DNA from: Leifsonia sp. TF02-11
Lineage (GTDB): Bacteria; Actinomycetota; Actinomycetes; Actinomycetales; Microbacteriaceae
NCBI RefSeq assembly: GCF_017565305.1
Contig: NZ_JAGEKP010000017.1
Coordinates: forward strand, 1 to 64,000
DNA: 64,000 nt
Direction of reading: 5' to 3'
Made by a program: the position numbers and the translations under genes. Positions 50,155-58,920 of this stretch are shown here, in pieces. Every line of letters starts with the position of its first letter. The first letter of the stretch is position 1. The notes below the pieces were generated by a model that was given only the letters and a program-made list of their open reading frames with translations, had not been told where the DNA came from and made no database searches.

Positions 50155-51477
50155 GTGACCGAGTCCTCTGCGCTGTCGTCTGCGCTCCTGACCGACCGTT
50201 ACGAGCTCACGATGCTCGACGCCGCCCTGCTTGACGGCACGTACGACCGCGAGTGCGTCTTCGAGGCCTTCACCCGGCACCTCCCCGGGGGGCGGAGGTA
50301 CGGGATCCTGGCGGGGACGGGACGGCTGCTCGAGCTCATCGACCGGTTCCGCTTCGGCGATGACGAGCTGGCCTACCTGCGCGACAACCGGGTCGTGCGG
50401 CAGGAGACGCTGGACTGGCTGGCCGACTACCGGTTCTCCGGAACGATCCGCGGCTATCGCGAGGGCGAGGTGTACTTCCCCGGCTCGCCGTTCCTGATCG
50501 TCGACGCGCCCTTCGCCGAGGGTGTGATCCTGGAGACGCTGATCCTCAGCGTCTTCAACTACGACTCGGCCGTGGCCTCGGCCGCCGCCCGCATGGTGAC
50601 CGCGGCCAACGGGCGGCCCATCGCAGAGATGGGATCGCGCCGTGCAAGCGAGCGCAGCGCCGTCTCCGCGGCCAGGGCGGCGTACGTCGCGGGGTTCAGC
50701 GCGACCTCGAACCTGGAGGCCGGGCGCACGTGGGGAGTGCCCACCATGGGCACGGCCGCGCACGCGTTCACGCTGCTGCACGACACCGAGGAGGACGCCT
50801 TCCGCGCCCAGGTCTCAGCGATGGGGCCGGGAACCACGCTGCTGGTCGACACGTTCGACGTGGAGACGGCGATCGAGACCGCGGTCCGGGTGGCCGGACC
50901 GGAGCTCGGCGCGATCCGGCTCGACTCGGGCGACCTCCCGAAGCTCGTGCGCCAGGTGCGCGATCAGCTCGACCGGCTCGGCGCGACGAGCACACGCATC
51001 ACCGTGACGAACGACCTCGACGAGTTCACGATCGCCGCGCTGTCCTCGTCCCCCGTCGACAGCTACGGTGTCGGCACGTCGGTCGTGACCGGGTCGGGCT
51101 CACCGGCGTCGGGGATGGTCTACAAGCTGGTCGCCCACCGCGACCGCGACGGCGACGGCGAGTGGGTCGCGGTCGCCAAGAAGTCGGACGGCAAGCCGAG
51201 CATCGGCGGCCGCAAGCACCCCGTCCGCCGGTTGGACGCCTCCGGCCGCGCCGTGGCCGAGGTGGTGCACATCGTCGAGGCGGGCGACACCCCGGACGAC
51301 ACCGGGCGTGACCTGCTGGTTCCGTTGATCACGGACGGCGAGCTCCATCGAGAGCACCTCGGGCCAGAAGGCACGAGACGCGCGCGGGAGCACCGCGAGA
51401 CCGCGATGCGCGAACTGCCCGATCAGGCGTTCCGGCTGGGCCGCGGCGACCCGGTGCTGCCGACGATCTTCGCCTGA
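50155..51477 (+). CDS. pncB: Nicotinate phosphoribosyltransferase
   Basis: A 440-residue enzyme of the NAD salvage pathway that joins nicotinate and PRPP. Recognisable runs are [29 protein letters not shown] (N-terminus), '[33 protein letters not shown]' and '[11 protein letters not shown]', with '[16 protein letters not shown]' holding the phosphoribosyl site. It starts with GTG and lies 44 bases from the divergent murI start. A stem-loop follows its stop codon. Confidence 0.95.
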   Translation: MTESSALSSALLTDRYELTMLDAALLDGTYDRECVFEAFTRHLPGGRRYGILAGTGRLLELIDRFRFGDDELAYLRDNRVVRQETLDWLADYRFSGTIRGYREGEVYFPGSPFLIVDAPFAEGVILETLILSVFNYDSAVASAAARMVTAANGRPIAEMGSRRASERSAVSAARAAYVAGFSATSNLEAGRTWGVPTMGTAAHAFTLLHDTEEDAFRAQVSAMGPGTTLLVDTFDVETAIETAVRVAGPELGAIRLDSGDLPKLVRQVRDQLDRLGATSTRITVTNDLDEFTIAALSSSPVDSYGVGTSVVTGSGSPASGMVYKLVAHRDRDGDGEWVAVAKKSDGKPSIGGRKHPVRRLDASGRAVAEVVHIVEAGDTPDDTGRDLLVPLITDGELHREHLGPEGTRRAREHRETAMRELPDQAFRLGRGDPVLPTIFA

Positions 51478-51498
51478 GCGGCGCCGGCGTCGCCGCTC
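51476..51498. terminator. Hairpin between convergent pncB and DUF3039 genes
   Basis: GAGCGGCG pairs perfectly with CGCCGCTC around a seven-base loop, beginning at the stop codon of the nicotinate phosphoribosyltransferase gene and ending 10 bases before the DUF3039 stop. With no U-run on either side, it is only a probable bidirectional terminator. Confidence 0.5.
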
Positions 51499-51507
51499 GT
51501 CCGCCGA

Positions 51508-51786
51508 CTACTCGTCGCGCAGCTTCTCGTAGATCTCTTTGCAGGTGGGGCAGACCGGGAACTTCTCCGGGTCGCGACCGGGAGTCCACATCTTGCCGCA
51601 CAGCGCTTTCACCGGCTTGCCCGTCATCGCCGATTCGAGGATCTGCTCCTTCTTGACGTAGTGCGAGAAGCGCTCGTGGTCGCCCGGCTCGGAGACCTGC
51701 GGAGTCTCCAGGAGCTCGCGCTCCAGCGTGCTGAGGCCGCCGCCTCCGGGCTCTCCGCCCGGCTCGAGGATGCTGGCGTCGTTCAT
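51508..51786 (-). CDS. DUF3039 family protein
   Basis: A 92-residue protein typical of actinobacterial DUF3039. A disordered Gly-rich start is followed by ERFSHYVKKEQILESAMTGKPVKALCGKMWTPGRDPEKFPVCPTCKEIYEKL, with Cys at about residues 66, 80 and 83 as a zinc knuckle-like CxxC site. Function is unknown, but conservation next to nicotinate phosphoribosyltransferase in actinobacteria suggests a housekeeping role. Confidence 0.9.
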   Translation of the reverse strand: MNDASILEPGGEPGGGGLSTLERELLETPQVSEPGDHERFSHYVKKEQILESAMTGKPVKALCGKMWTPGRDPEKFPVCPTCKEIYEKLRDE

Positions 51787-51835
51787 CGTCCCAGTCTAAG
51801 CGCGTGCCGTGCTGCCGGGTGCCGGCCGGCGAACC

Positions 51836-53413
51836 TCAGTCGTTGCGGTTGGCGAACGCCATCAGCTCGGGGCCGCGCATGTCGAAGAGCCGCGACCCCG
51901 CCCAGACGCCGCCGCCGAACGCGGCGAAGCCGACGAGCACGGAGACGACCGGCGAGACGCCCAGCCAGAACGGGTTCACGGTCAGGCCCAGAGCCAGGAA
52001 CACGATCGCGGGCGACGCGAGGATCAGGATGGCGAAGAAGCTCACGGCCTGAGCGAATGCCGAGGAGCCTCCGGAGGTCTGCGGCTGCGTGAAGGCGCTG
52101 TCGCCGGGTTTCGTGGCCGGGTAGGGGAACAGCACGGAGAACATGCTCGACAGCCCCAGGCCGATCACCAGGATGGACCCGCACAGGGCGGCGACGGCGG
52201 GCAGCACAGCCCAGTCGCCGAAGACCATGGCGGTGACCACGGACCCGACGGCGATCACCGGGATGCCGACGAGCACCGGCGGGAACATCCGGCCGAGCCG
52301 GTCGGCGAACCCTCGCGTGCCGGAGACCAGGTGGAGCCAGATCGCCGTGCTGTCGAACGCGATGTCGTTGTGGATCGTCCAGCCGAGGAACAGGCACACC
52401 AGTGGAAGCGGCACGAGCGAGGCGAAGTGGAGGGGCAGCCCGCCCAGGGTGAGGGCGACGATCACGAAGACCGGGATCACCGGGATCATCACCAGGGCGA
52501 CCCAATAGCGCGCATCGCGCCCCCAATAGGTCATCGACCGCGCTGCGATCGCCGCGGTCGGGCCTCCCGGGAGGCGACCGAACCAGCCCAGCCCGTGATG
52601 CTCGTGCACACGTGCTTCGCGCTCCGGCGCGACCACGACCAGCGTGACCAGGGCGCGCCAGACCAGCCAGAGCACGACCACCGTCGCGACTGCGATGAGG
52701 AATTGGACGAACGCTGCGCCTCCCGCGCCCTCTGCCGCGGCGCCCGGCATGCTCCAGACGGCGCCGAACGGCGTCCACTGCAACCAGCCCGCGAAGGCGC
52801 TCAGCGTACCGAGGCCGTCGCGGCCCCAGTCGACCGTCAGCAGCAGGAGGAGCACCGGTGCGATGAGCACGAGCACGAGGACCGCGACGACACCGCCGGC
52901 CTCCTTCGACCTCCGCGACGAGACGAACACCGATGCGATGGCCGTCGAGATCCGAGAGGCGAGCACGCACGTCGGCACCACGATGATCGCCGAGAGCACC
53001 GCGAGCACCGCCGCCCCTGGGTCGCGGGACCACGTGACGACGGTCGCGAGCGCGCAGACGAACAGCACGACGGCGGGGATGCCGATCAGCCCGGACAGGG
53101 CGAGAGCGAGAGCGAGTTTGCGGTCGGGGATGCCGAAGAGCGCGAACTTGCGCGGATCGAGGGTGTCGTCGATGCCGAACAACAGCGGCAGGAGCAGGAA
53201 GCCGGCCACGACGATCGAGCCGATCACGACCAGCACGCTGTGCACGTCGGCGACGAGCGGCACCAGGCGGGCCGCCACCAGAGCCCCGACGACGAGGACG
53301 ACCGTCACGACGCCGTAGGCGAGCCCCAGCGTCAGGCCGAAGATCTGCCAGGGGCTGCGCCGGAAGGCGTTGCCCATCAGGCGGAGTTTCAGTCCGAGAA
53401 GCTGTGCAACCAC
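51836..53413 (-). CDS. ABC exporter permease, large multi-helix type
   Basis: A 525-residue protein with about 14 hydrophobic segments spread over its whole length and no large external domain. The start MVAQLLGLKLRLMGNAFRRSPWQ gives a basic amphipathic N-terminus and 'LDPRKFALFGI' is a short cytoplasmic loop. GTG 53413 lies inside the end of the ATPase gene with GGAAGG upstream. With that ATPase it forms an exporter. The substrate is unknown. Confidence 0.83.
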   Translation of the reverse strand: MVAQLLGLKLRLMGNAFRRSPWQIFGLTLGLAYGVVTVVLVVGALVAARLVPLVADVHSVLVVIGSIVVAGFLLLPLLFGIDDTLDPRKFALFGIPDRKLALALALSGLIGIPAVVLFVCALATVVTWSRDPGAAVLAVLSAIIVVPTCVLASRISTAIASVFVSSRRSKEAGGVVAVLVLVLIAPVLLLLLTVDWGRDGLGTLSAFAGWLQWTPFGAVWSMPGAAAEGAGGAAFVQFLIAVATVVVLWLVWRALVTLVVVAPEREARVHEHHGLGWFGRLPGGPTAAIAARSMTYWGRDARYWVALVMIPVIPVFVIVALTLGGLPLHFASLVPLPLVCLFLGWTIHNDIAFDSTAIWLHLVSGTRGFADRLGRMFPPVLVGIPVIAVGSVVTAMVFGDWAVLPAVAALCGSILVIGLGLSSMFSVLFPYPATKPGDSAFTQPQTSGGSSAFAQAVSFFAILILASPAIVFLALGLTVNPFWLGVSPVVSVLVGFAAFGGGVWAGSRLFDMRGPELMAFANRND

Positions 53414-54393
53414 TCCATGCCTTCCGCTGCCTTGCGGCCGCCCGCGAGCTCGACGAACCGCTCTTCGAGGGTCTGCTCGCCGCGGACCTCGTCGATCGTG
53501 CCTGCCGCGAGGACCTTGCCGCGCACGATGATCGCGACGCTGTCGCACACGCGCTGGATCATGTCCATGCCGTGGCTGGACAGCACGACGGTGCCGCCGG
53601 CGGCGGTGTAGCGCTGCAGGATGTCGATGACGTTGGCGGCCGAGACCGGGTCCACAGACTCGAAGGGCTCGTCGAGCACGAGCAGCCGCGGCGAGTGGAT
53701 CATCGCGGCCGCGAGGGCGATCTTCTTCGTCATGCCTGCCGAGTAGTCGGCCACCAGCCGGTCGAGGGCGTCCTCGATGCCGAACGCGACGGCGAGATCG
53801 GCCGTGCGCGTGCGCACCGTCTTCGCCGACAGGCCGCGGAGGGTGCCCGCGTAGTGGAGGAACTGCGCGCCGGTGAGGCGGTCGAACAGCCGCAGCTTGT
53901 CGGGGAGGACGCCGATGACGTGCTTGGCGCGCACCGGTTCGGTCCACACGTCGACACCGTGCACCACGATGCGGCCCTCGTCGGGACGCAACAGTCCGGT
54001 GACCATCGACAGCGTGGTGGTCTTGCCTGCGCCGTTGGGGCCGACGATGCCGTAGAAGGAGCCCTCGCGCACGTCGAGCGAGATGTCGTCGACGGCCACG
54101 GTCTGGCCGTAGTGCTTGCTCAGCCCGTGGACCGTGAGCACGCTCGGCCGCGTGTCGACGACGGGAACCGGGGCGGCGGGAGGCTCGGCCGAAGGGGGCG
54201 TGTCGGAGCCGGAGAGGGCTCCGGCCGCCGCAGCGCCTGTGCGGGGCTTCGTCGACGTCGCGCGTTTGCGCGGAGTCGGGGTACGCGTGCTCGAGGCGGC
54301 GGAAGCCGCCGCCGTGGTGGGCTGCACCCGTTTGCGGACCGGTCGCGGCACAGGCGGCGCCTGCTCCGCTCCGGTCTCCGTGACCTCTGTCAT
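53389..54393 (-). CDS. ABC transporter ATP-binding protein with disordered N-terminal extension
   Basis: A 334-residue protein. The first 90 residues are disordered, Pro/Ala/Thr/Arg-rich (VRKRVQPTTAAASAAS, TPRKRATSTKPRTG). The ATPase then has VGPNGAGKTT (Walker A), a signature variant 'YSAGMTKKIALAAAMIHSP' in place of LSGGQ, and LLVLDEPFESVDP (Walker B). The DEPFESVD and SAGMTKK pattern defines an exporter subgroup common in actinobacteria. ATG 54393 has a GAGGGGGAG site; the frame is open up to GTG 54477/54480. Confidence 0.83.
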   Translation of the reverse strand: MTEVTETGAEQAPPVPRPVRKRVQPTTAAASAASSTRTPTPRKRATSTKPRTGAAAAGALSGSDTPPSAEPPAAPVPVVDTRPSVLTVHGLSKHYGQTVAVDDISLDVREGSFYGIVGPNGAGKTTTLSMVTGLLRPDEGRIVVHGVDVWTEPVRAKHVIGVLPDKLRLFDRLTGAQFLHYAGTLRGLSAKTVRTRTADLAVAFGIEDALDRLVADYSAGMTKKIALAAAMIHSPRLLVLDEPFESVDPVSAANVIDILQRYTAAGGTVVLSSHGMDMIQRVCDSVAIIVRGKVLAAGTIDEVRGEQTLEERFVELAGGRKAAEGMEWLHSFSD

Positions 54394-54645
54394 CGACTCC
54401 CCCTCGTCACTCCCCCGCGGTTCGGGCGCATCGGTCTCCGGTTCGGTACGGCCGGGTTGCGCGCGCTCGGAACTCACCACGCCACCGTACCAAGACAGCA
54501 GAGCTTGCGTACCCCCCGCCCGGTCACCGGGGGACATCTCTCACTCCTAGGAATCACCTGTGAGGAACATAACGACCGCACAACAACAGCCGTCAACCCC
54601 TGCCCCCGCACGAGGGTCGCCGGTATTCTGGCGGAGGCATGAAGG

Positions 54646-54725
54646 CGTGTCGAAACACGTAAAGCGCGAATGAACTCCCGGAGAACGCTCCGGGCGGAGC
54701 GGTCGGGCGCTGGATGCCACCGCTC
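54646..54725 (+). promoter_or_regulatory. Structured leader of the surface-polymer operon (three hairpins)
   Basis: Three stem-loops lie in the 143 bases before the nucleotidyltransferase start: 54646-54659 (five pairs, CGAA loop), 54677-54694 (seven pairs, AACG loop) and 54697-54725 (seven pairs, 15-base loop). A possible -10 TATTCT is at 54633-54638. The arrangement could be a cis-acting RNA element or simple leader structure. I see no match to a known riboswitch. Confidence 0.4.
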
Positions 54726-54788
54726 CCTGCACAGCACGCAGACGGCAGCACAGCCACTCATGTTCAGCGCGGATTCAAGGAGATGATT

Positions 54789-55481
54789 GTGACGACCCAG
54801 GTAGTGATCCTCGCAGCAGGCATGGGCAGCCGTCTCGGACGGAGCCTTCCGAAGCCGCTGACCGAGCTGAGCGACGGCCGCACCATCATGCAGCAGCAGT
54901 TCGACAACATCCACGCGGCCTTCGGCAAGGATGTCACGGTCACGATCGTCGTCGGCTACAAGCTGGAGCACATCATCGAGGCGTTCCCGGACGCCGAGTT
55001 CGTCTACAACGAGCAGTACGACCAGACCAACACCTCCAAGAGCCTCATGCGCGCCCTGCAGGCGTCCGGCCCCGGCGGAGTCCTCTGGATGAACGGCGAC
55101 GTCGTCTTCGACCCCGCCGTGCTCGTGCGCGCCGCGGCCACGGTCGCCCGCGACCAGACCTTCGTGACCGTCAACACCTCGTCGGTCGCCGACGAGGAGG
55201 TCAAGTACACGACCGGCCCCGAGGGCTACATCCACGAGCTCTCCAAGACCGTCAAGGGCGGACTGGGCGAGGCCGTCGGCATCAACTACGTCTCCAGCAC
55301 GGACAAGGCGGCGTTGCTGCGCCAGCTGCAGCGTGTGGCCGATCAGGACTACTTCGAGCGCGGCATCGAGCTGGCCATCGGCCAGGACCGCATGCTGGTC
55401 GAGCCCGTGGACATCTCCGACCTCTACGCCGTCGAGGTGGACTTCCAGGAGGACCTGGAGCGCGCGAACCTCTTCGTGTAG
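54789..55481 (+). CDS. Nucleotidyltransferase (phosphocholine/sugar-phosphate cytidylyltransferase-like)
   Basis: A 230-residue Rossmann-like NTP transferase: VVILAAGMGSRLGRSLPKPLTEL is the nucleotide-binding loop (with the conserved Lys), WMNGDVVFDP holds the metal-binding Asp, and EEVKYTTGPEGYIHELSKTV follows the pattern of LicC-like and MobA-like transferases. GTG 54789 is chosen because AAGGAG lies six bases upstream; ATG 54783 is within the ribosome site. Together with the CDP-alcohol phosphatidyltransferase at 60706 it suggests a CDP-activated polyol or choline made for a wall polymer. Confidence 0.8.
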   Translation: MTTQVVILAAGMGSRLGRSLPKPLTELSDGRTIMQQQFDNIHAAFGKDVTVTIVVGYKLEHIIEAFPDAEFVYNEQYDQTNTSKSLMRALQASGPGGVLWMNGDVVFDPAVLVRAAATVARDQTFVTVNTSSVADEEVKYTTGPEGYIHELSKTVKGGLGEAVGINYVSSTDKAALLRQLQRVADQDYFERGIELAIGQDRMLVEPVDISDLYAVEVDFQEDLERANLFV

Positions 55482-55583
55482 TCGGCCGTCCGCGTCATCG
55501 ACCGTTCGCCGCGCGGCACCTCCGCGGGTTCGGAACGCCACGTGATGCGAACACGCAGCCTGCGATCAATACGATAGGTTCCC

Positions 55584-56468
55584 GTGACCAGTACCTCCGC
55601 CGACCTGCGCCCAGCGCAGCGGACGCGCTTCGCGCGTTATCGCCACTCCCTGTGGCTGCTGACGCTCCGCGACCTCCGCGTCCGCTACTCGACCAGCGCG
55701 CTCGGCTACCTGTGGTCGATCCTCGATCCGCTCGTCATGAGCGCGATCTACTGGTTCGTCTTCTCCGTCATCTTCCACCGCACCGTCGGCGAGAATCCCT
55801 ACATCGTCTTCCTGCTCGCGGCCCTGCTGCCGTGGATGTGGTTCAACGGCGCCGTCTCGGACAGCACGCGCGCGTTCATCCGCGAGGCGAAGCTCATCCG
55901 CTCGACGATGATCCCCCGCACGATCTGGGTGAACAGGATCGTCGCCTCCAAGGGCATCGAGTTCCTGCTGTCGCTTCCGGTCCTGGCGATCTTCGCGATC
56001 GCGACGGGGGCGCCGGTCAACGTCGACATCCTGCTGTTCCCGCTCGCCATCCTCATCCAGGTCGTGCTGACGGTCGGTGTCGGTCTGATCGTCGCCCCTC
56101 TCGTCGTGTTCTTCCGCGACCTGGAGCGGGCGGTCAAGCTCGCTCTGCGGTTCCTCTTCTATGCGTCGCCGATCATCTACAGCGCGCGAGATCTCCCCGG
56201 CGGCTGCGGCGCGGGCGTCGCCGCCAAGCACTGCGCCGCCTATGTGGCGGCGCACCCGGGGGCTCAGACCGAGACGCTGTTCTCGCTGCACTTCTGGTCG
56301 GCGTTCAACCCGCTGACCGGCATCTTCAGCCTCTATCGCGCCACCTTCTTCCCGGAGGAGCTGGACTGGTTCCTGGTCATCATGGCCGCGGTCATGTCGC
56401 TGCTGCTGCTCGGCATCGGCTGGCTGGTGTTCACCCGCTTCGAGCGCGACGTTCTGAAGGAGATCTGA
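55584..56468 (+). CDS. ABC-2 polysaccharide/teichoic acid export permease (Wzm/TagG type)
   Basis: A 294-residue protein with six helices. RHSLWLLTLRDLRVRYSTSALGYLWSILDPLVMSAIYWFVFSVI near the N-terminus is the hallmark of the Wzm/TagG/KpsM exporters, and 'VKLALRFLFYASPIIYSARD' is the conserved C-terminal helix pair. The ATP-binding partner starts one base after its stop. It exports a lipid-linked polymer across the membrane. Confidence 0.92.
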   Translation: MTSTSADLRPAQRTRFARYRHSLWLLTLRDLRVRYSTSALGYLWSILDPLVMSAIYWFVFSVIFHRTVGENPYIVFLLAALLPWMWFNGAVSDSTRAFIREAKLIRSTMIPRTIWVNRIVASKGIEFLLSLPVLAIFAIATGAPVNVDILLFPLAILIQVVLTVGVGLIVAPLVVFFRDLERAVKLALRFLFYASPIIYSARDLPGGCGAGVAAKHCAAYVAAHPGAQTETLFSLHFWSAFNPLTGIFSLYRATFFPEELDWFLVIMAAVMSLLLLGIGWLVFTRFERDVLKEI

Positions 56469-56469
56469 G

Positions 56470-57204
56470 GTGGCAGCCGTCATCGACGTCGCCGGCCTCG
56501 GCGTGCGGTTCAAGCGCAACCGCGGAGCACGGCGGTCGTTCAAGGACCTGTTCAGTTCCCGGCAGCGCCGCTCGCGGCCTGATGACTTCTGGCCGCTGCG
56601 CAACGTCACGTTCCGGGTCGAGGCGGGCGAGGCCATCGGCGTGGTCGGACGCAACGGCCAGGGCAAGTCGACGCTGCTGAAGCTCGTGGCGGGCGTGCTG
56701 CTGCCCGACGAGGGCACGGTGCGGGTCACGGAGGGCGTCGCCCCGCTGATCGAGATCACCGGCGGTTTCGTCGACGATCTCACCGTGCGCGACAACGTGT
56801 TCCTGACGGCAGGCCTGCACGGCATGACCAAGCCGCAGATCGAGGCCCGATTCGACGAGATCATCGAGTTCGCCGAGATCGGCGACTTCGTGGACACCCC
56901 GTACAAGCACCTTTCCAGCGGCATGAAGGTGCGCATCGCCTTCTCGGTGATCGCGCAGCTGGAGGAACCGGTGCTTCTGGTCGACGAAGTCCTCGCGGTG
57001 GGCGACCGATCGTTCCGCGAGAAGTGCTACGCGAAGATCGAAGAGCTGCTCGCCGGCGGGCGAACCATGTTCTTCGTGTCGCACAACGAGAAGGATCTGC
57101 GGCGGTTCTGTGCCAGGGGGCTCTACCTCGACAAGGGCGCACTGGTATTGGACGGCCCGATCGACGACGTTCTCGATCTCTACAACACGGATTACGGCAG
57201 CTAA
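56470..57204 (+). CDS. ABC polysaccharide/teichoic acid export ATPase (Wzt/TagH type)
   Basis: A 244-residue ATPase: FKDLFSSRQRRSRPDDFWPLRNVTFRVEAGEAIGVVGRNGQGKSTLLKLVAGVLLPDEGTVRV has the 'NGxGKSTLLK' Walker A typical of Wzt/TagH, followed by FVDDLTVRDNVFL, LSSGMKVRIAFS (signature) and VLLVDEVLAVGDRSF (Walker B). It lacks the C-terminal carbohydrate-binding domain of O-antigen Wzt, resembling TagH-like or short forms. It forms a complex with the preceding permease and starts with GTG. Confidence 0.92.
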   Translation: MAAVIDVAGLGVRFKRNRGARRSFKDLFSSRQRRSRPDDFWPLRNVTFRVEAGEAIGVVGRNGQGKSTLLKLVAGVLLPDEGTVRVTEGVAPLIEITGGFVDDLTVRDNVFLTAGLHGMTKPQIEARFDEIIEFAEIGDFVDTPYKHLSSGMKVRIAFSVIAQLEEPVLLVDEVLAVGDRSFREKCYAKIEELLAGGRTMFFVSHNEKDLRRFCARGLYLDKGALVLDGPIDDVLDLYNTDYGS

Positions 57205-57342
57205 CAAAACCCCTGGTCAGAAAGTATTTTCAGCCGCGAGGAAAGTCCTCCACAGAAAGAATCTCGGCGAGTTGTCCACGGAAAGGGTCTCTAGGCCCGA
57301 TTTCGGGGTTCGAGCGTCGGAGGGGGTGGCTACCTTTGCCGC

Positions 57343-57660
57343 ATGAAACACGTTCGGAACCTTCGCAGCCCCCTCCCTTCCCTCCGTCCCCGACGCTTCG
57401 CCTACCGCGTGCCGTGGACGGTCGACCGTAGCGGCGCTCCCCATTTCCGGCTCGTCAACACCAGTTCGGAGGAGCTTCGCGGAGTCACCGTCAGCATCGC
57501 CGGAAGCGCCTCGCTGCGGGTGAGCTCGCCCGCGTCCATCCGGCCGGGCGAAGCGGTGCGTGCCAGCCTGCACGGCGGCGACGCCGCCCGCGACACGCTC
57601 CTCGTCGTGCGCTGGTTCCCACCCGATGGGCGCGAGTACCTCTGGCAGGTGAGCTTCTGA
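57343..57660 (+). CDS. Hypothetical beta-rich protein of the polymer locus
   Basis: A 105-residue protein with a basic start (MKHVRNLRSPLPSLRPRRFAYRV) and a beta-sandwich-like body (FRLVNTSSEELRGVTVSIAGSASLRVSS, PGEAVRASLHGG, LVVRWFPPDGREYLWQVSF). No signal peptide or known motif. It follows the exporter by 139 bases and ends in a good terminator, so it may be a separate small transcript. No family recognised. Confidence 0.6.
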   Translation: MKHVRNLRSPLPSLRPRRFAYRVPWTVDRSGAPHFRLVNTSSEELRGVTVSIAGSASLRVSSPASIRPGEAVRASLHGGDAARDTLLVVRWFPPDGREYLWQVSF

Positions 57661-57663
57661 GCC

Positions 57664-57704
57664 GCTGGCGGCGGCCGTGTCGGAGCGGCCGCTGCCAGCA
57701 TTTT
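57664..57704 (+). terminator. Terminator after the small beta-rich protein gene
   Basis: A 14-bp stem with one mismatch (57664-57677 with 57686-57699), an eight-base loop, then ATTTTG. It starts four bases after the stop codon. Confidence 0.7.
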
Positions 57705-57784
57705 GCACCCTCACCGCCTCAGGCACTCGCGCCGACGTACCGATCGCTCTGGCCTGGGAATGCGCAACCGGATAGTCATGAACC

Positions 57785-58084
57785 ATGAAGCACTCGAAGT
57801 CTCCCGCTGCGACGCAGCTCGGTGAGAAGGTACGCAGGGCGCGGGTCGAACTCGGTCTCAGCCAGGAGAACATCGCCGAACTCGCCCAGATGCACGTGAC
57901 CAACTACGGCAAGATCGAGCGCGGTATCGCCAACCCCAGCCTGGTGACCATCCTCCGGATCGCCAGCGTCCTCGGCACCGATGTCGCGACCCTCACCGCG
58001 GGGCTCTCGCGCGACGACCTGCCCACGGGGTTCGACGTGCTCCCGGCCGCGGATTTCCTGCGCGAACGCGATCGTCGGGGCTGA
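57785..58084 (+). CDS. XRE-family helix-turn-helix regulator
   Basis: A 99-residue DNA-binding protein. Residues of about 8-66 form the HTH_3 domain: LGEKVRRARVELGLSQENIAELAQMHVTNYGKIERGIANPSLVTILRIASVLGTDVATL. No C-terminal cupin or ligand domain. ATG 57785 has no ribosome site, so a leaderless message is possible. Targets are unknown; the divergent or adjacent polymer genes are candidates. Confidence 0.87.
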   Translation: MKHSKSPAATQLGEKVRRARVELGLSQENIAELAQMHVTNYGKIERGIANPSLVTILRIASVLGTDVATLTAGLSRDDLPTGFDVLPAADFLRERDRRG

Positions 58085-58145
58085 GGGCGTCGAACACAGG
58101 ATGATGAGCGCGACGGCCCTGTTGTGAGAGCAAAGCTGACAGGCT

Positions 58146-58805
58146 ATGCGGATGACCAGTTCAGCACTCACGAGCGCGTACCCGCCCTTCGGACTCACCA
58201 TCAGAGCCGGATCGTTGACCCTTCGGCCGGTCACCGACGATGTTCTGCCCCAGCTGGTCCGTCTGGCGGCCGACGGTATCCACGACCGCGCCACGATGCC
58301 GTTCTACTATCCGTGGACGGACGCCCCGCCGGACAGGCTCCCCGCCGAGTTCGTCCAGTACCACTGGGGAATTCGCGCTCGGTGGTCGCGAGCTGCGTGG
58401 TCGCTCGAGTTCGCCGTCGAGCATGACGGAGAAATCGTCGGAGTACAGGGGGTCTCCACTCAGGACTATCTGGTCACGCGCACGGGTGAGACGGGGTCGT
58501 GGTTGGGGCAGCGCTATCAGGGTCACGGCATCGGCACGAAGATGCGGCAGACCATCTGCGCGTTCCTGTTCGACGATGTCGATGCGGCGGAGATCAGGTC
58601 GGGTGCGTTCACCGACAACCCCGCATCCCTCGCGGTGAGTCGCAAGCTGGGCTTCCGGCCTGATGGAACACAACGGATGGCTCGTCGAGGCGCCCTCGCG
58701 GAAGTCCAGCGCCTCGTCCTCTCACCAGACGCCTTCGTGCGGGGTGAACCGATCGAAGTGGTGGGGATCGACGCGTTCCGGGCCTTTGTCGGTCTGGACG
58801 GTTGA
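58146..58805 (+). CDS. GNAT-family N-acetyltransferase
   Basis: A 219-residue acetyltransferase resembling the RimJ/RimL group: LTLRPVTDDVLPQLVRLAADGIHD starts the fold and GSWLGQRYQGHGIGTKMRQTICAFLFDDVDAAEIRSGAFTDNPASLAVSRKLGFRPDGTQR covers the acetyl-CoA pocket and the conserved Asn/Ser/Leu helix. It may acetylate a protein N-terminus, a drug or a sugar. ATG 58152 is an alternative start. Confidence 0.87.
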   Translation: MRMTSSALTSAYPPFGLTIRAGSLTLRPVTDDVLPQLVRLAADGIHDRATMPFYYPWTDAPPDRLPAEFVQYHWGIRARWSRAAWSLEFAVEHDGEIVGVQGVSTQDYLVTRTGETGSWLGQRYQGHGIGTKMRQTICAFLFDDVDAAEIRSGAFTDNPASLAVSRKLGFRPDGTQRMARRGALAEVQRLVLSPDAFVRGEPIEVVGIDAFRAFVGLDG

Positions 58806-58920
58806 TGCCTGCGTGCACCCCGTGCCGCAATCGACTGACAGCCCGCGCCAGGCGCTGAAGATCAGGATGCGGCGTCGCCCCACCCCGGTCCCTTCGCGAG
58901 GAGGCCTACACTCGGTAAGG

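Noticed and set aside
57272-57280. DnaA-box-like TTGTCCACG in the gap after the Wzt-like gene
   Set aside because: A single box with one mismatch and no cluster, far from replication genes. Not an origin.
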